Source: an uncultured Mycoplasmatota bacterium
Lineage (GTDB): Bacteria; Bacillota_I; Bacilli_A; RF39; UBA660
DNA length: 45,339 nucleotides
Assembly: GCA_946414095.1 (NCBI GenBank)
Contig: CAMKNB010000010.1
Location: 1-45,339, forward strand
Direction: 5' to 3'
Below the pieces are notes generated by a model that saw nothing but the letters and a program-made list of their open reading frames with translations, searched no databases and had not been told where the DNA came from. Below, piece by piece: positions 44,110 to 45,339 of the stretch; position 1 is the stretch's first letter, and every line of letters starts with the position of its first letter. A program made the translations under genes and the position numbers.

Positions 44110-44475
44110 ATGAAAGAAACTATAATAAATGAATTAAAAAGATTAAAATTTGAAGAACTTCTTTGGATAATATTTATAATAATATGTATATTAAATATTT
44201 ATGGAGATAAATTAGAAGAAAAATATATCATAACAAATCAACAAAAATATACAAATAAATCTAACAAAATATTTAAAATTACACTAATTGCAGTATTATT
44301 AATATATACTTATTTTTTTATAAGAAATTATAATGCTTATAAGAATTCTTCATTAAATGATAAGAAATTATATAAAAAGAAACTACTAGGAAGTAGTTTC
44401 TTAATAGTAGGTATTCTTTTATTAATATATTTTCAATTTAAACAAAAATCTTTTATTGGTTCACCTGCTCTATAA
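44110..44475 (+). CDS. Small hypothetical membrane protein
   Basis: 121 residues with three hydrophobic segments (about 17-32, 54-71 and 93-108), charged loops rich in Lys and Asn between them. No family recognised. No Shine-Dalgarno sequence precedes the ATG; TAGAAT at 44093-44098 could be a -10 giving a leader of about five bases, so this may be another leaderless or near-leaderless gene. It lies between two terminated plus-strand genes. Confidence 0.7.
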   Translation: MKETIINELKRLKFEELLWIIFIIICILNIYGDKLEEKYIITNQQKYTNKSNKIFKITLIAVLLIYTYFFIRNYNAYKNSSLNDKKLYKKKLLGSSFLIVGILLLIYFQFKQKSFIGSPAL

Positions 44476-44481
44476 AAAATA

Positions 44482-44510
44482 TTAACAATATCAATTTTTT
44501 ATGCTATAAT
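44482..44510 (+). promoter_or_regulatory. Strong promoter of the gene at 44528
   Basis: TTAACA (482-487), 17-base spacer, TATAAT (505-510) with the extension TG at 502-503. Nearly ideal sigma-A promoter. Confidence 0.75.
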
Positions 44511-44527
44511 TAAAGTGGTGGTAATGA

Positions 44528-44935
44528 ATGAAAAAAATTTATCTATTTATTGTATTAATTATTTTAGTTATTGTTTCAGTAGTTTTATATTTTGTCTTAA
44601 ATAATAATGAAACTAACAATTTTACATTAATTATTAAACAATCAAGTTGGTCTGGATGGTCAGAAGATTATGTACCAGAAGAGATAACTAAAGAATATAA
44701 AGTAGAATTGAATAAGGAATATGTTATAGATAGTTATTTTATATTTACTATAAAAAAAATCAATTCTAATAGCATAGTAATTAAAACTAATAATCCACTT
44801 TCTGATAATCAAGATGGCACCATTAATTTAAGTAGTAATAAAACAAAGTTTACAGTTACTCTCGATAAGGAATTAATGTTAGATACACCTAGTATGGATG
44901 CTGGAGATATATATTATTTAACACTAAAGAAATAA
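44528..44935 (+). CDS. Small secreted or membrane-anchored hypothetical protein
   Basis: 135 residues. A hydrophobic N-terminal segment (about 4-24) is followed by a beta-rich extracytoplasmic domain (FTLIIKQSSWSGWSEDYVP, then alternating strands). No catalytic motif or family recognised. GTGGTGG lies before the ATG. It has the best promoter in the window, suggesting high expression, and ends in a bidirectional terminator. Confidence 0.75.
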   Translation: MKKIYLFIVLIILVIVSVVLYFVLNNNETNNFTLIIKQSSWSGWSEDYVPEEITKEYKVELNKEYVIDSYFIFTIKKINSNSIVIKTNNPLSDNQDGTINLSSNKTKFTVTLDKELMLDTPSMDAGDIYYLTLKK

Positions 44936-44937
44936 AA

Positions 44938-44968
44938 AAAGAAATCATATAAATAAATTGATTTCTTT
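44938..44968. terminator. Bidirectional terminator between convergent genes
   Basis: A 10-bp stem (AAAGAAATCA at 938-947 with 959-968) with T tracts on both strands: it can end the plus-strand gene at 44935 and the minus-strand gene at 44987. Confidence 0.75.
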
Positions 44969-44986
44969 TTAATTACCTTACTATTC

Positions 44987-45339
44987 TTAGTTAAATAAAT
45001 TTTTTACTTTATCCCAAAATGATTTTTTTGTTTTATTAGTTTTACTAGTTTTTAATTCTTTTACATTTGTTGTATTCTCATCTATAGAAGTAGCAGAATC
45101 TATCATAAATATTATTTTAGATTTTCCATCTGTTTTAGAATCTTTGTCATCTAGTATTTTGCATTCTTTGCTTAGTTTCACAATTGATTCTAATCTCTTT
45201 TGTGTAGATTTAATAGGTCCGTTAACTGCACTACTTATTTTATTAATACCAAGTTTATTATATTTTTCAAGACCATTAGATAATTCTTTTGTTCCTTTTG
45301 CTACTAAATTAGAACCATTATTTAATTTATCCATAGAAG
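44987..45339 (-). CDS. C-terminal part of a YhgE/Pip- or MMPL-type heptad protein (partial)
   Basis: The frame is open to the right edge, so the true start lies outside the window; an ATG at 45334 is internal. The visible 116 residues begin with Leu/Gly heptads (LNNGSNLVAKGTKELSNGLEK), then GINKISSAVNG, a charged linker and a basic amphipathic end (FWDKVKNLF). X-X-X-Leu-X-X-Gly heptads followed by GIxKI occur in the extracytoplasmic loops of YhgE/Pip proteins and of MMPL-type transporters in Bacillota; a cytoplasmic tail may follow the last helix. The family is therefore likely but the member is unknown. Confidence 0.6.
   Translation of the reverse strand, partial: SMDKLNNGSNLVAKGTKELSNGLEKYNKLGINKISSAVNGPIKSTQKRLESIVKLSKECKILDDKDSKTDGKSKIIFMIDSATSIDENTTNVKELKTSKTNKTKKSFWDKVKNLFN

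Overview
This is about 45 kb of very AT-rich DNA with tightly packed genes, from a low-GC Gram-positive bacterium (Bacillota, class Bacilli). EzrA, a ComN-type regulator next to secDF, fused SecDF, the paired M16 proteins YmfF/YmfH and EbsC/YbaK all fit Bacilli. The extreme AT content, compact operons and many small lineage-specific membrane proteins suggest an uncultured gut lineage near the RF39/Mollicutes-related branch; that placement is inference. TGA is a normal stop in at least two genes (stops at 31081 and 33277), so the standard bacterial code applies rather than the Mycoplasma code. I see no rRNA, tRNA, CRISPR array, insertion sequence or prophage.

Layout. The left edge holds the 3' end of a plus-strand gene, followed by a 275-base gap with a probable small structured RNA on the plus strand. 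From 445 to 43303 every protein gene is on the minus strand, in this order from left to right: mutS with a coiled-coil partner (445-3567); comN-secDF-rel-dtd-M48 protease (3655-10384); ezrA-ftsK-deoD-ymfF-ymfH (10471-17726); two single unknown genes; Tim44-like-ldh-glyA-HerA-like-aquaporin-DUF362 (19716-25727); phospholipase-like plus CYTH (25801-27092); prsW-mtnN-apt (27132-29224); a small membrane protein, a double-PrcB-domain protein and ybaK (29285-31446); a ZIP transporter; fhs-phosphoesterase-tail-anchored protein-glycosyltransferase (32268-35880); then an accessory-looking block of leucine-rich-repeat, transglutaminase, DUF1810, pentapeptide-like, HEITH-metalloprotease-like and small coiled-coil proteins (35981-40667); and a surface pair ending with a phosphodiester glycosidase (40734-43303). 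Three plus-strand genes follow (TraX-like and two small membrane proteins), and the right edge cuts a minus-strand gene with YhgE/MMPL-type heptads.

How the genes work together. Core functions dominate: mismatch repair, Sec translocation, stringent response, tRNA proofreading (DTD and YbaK), division (EzrA, FtsK), purine salvage (DeoD, MtnN, Apt), one-carbon folate metabolism (GlyA, Fhs) and fermentation (Ldh). Many promoters carry an extended -10 (TGnTATAAT-like) close to the start codon, and many terminator hairpins overlap or abut the stop codon.

Points most worth a second look: the plus-strand RNA at about 329-450, which has its own promoter, a 12-bp closing stem and a U-tract and is antisense to the mutS-operon 3' UTR; a Rel protein whose hydrolase active site has lost its key acidic residues while its synthetase looks intact; genes that appear to be transcribed without a leader (mutS, the pentapeptide-like gene); a 180-residue protein with an M3-like HExxH core; and a surface protein with two tandem PrcB-like domains.
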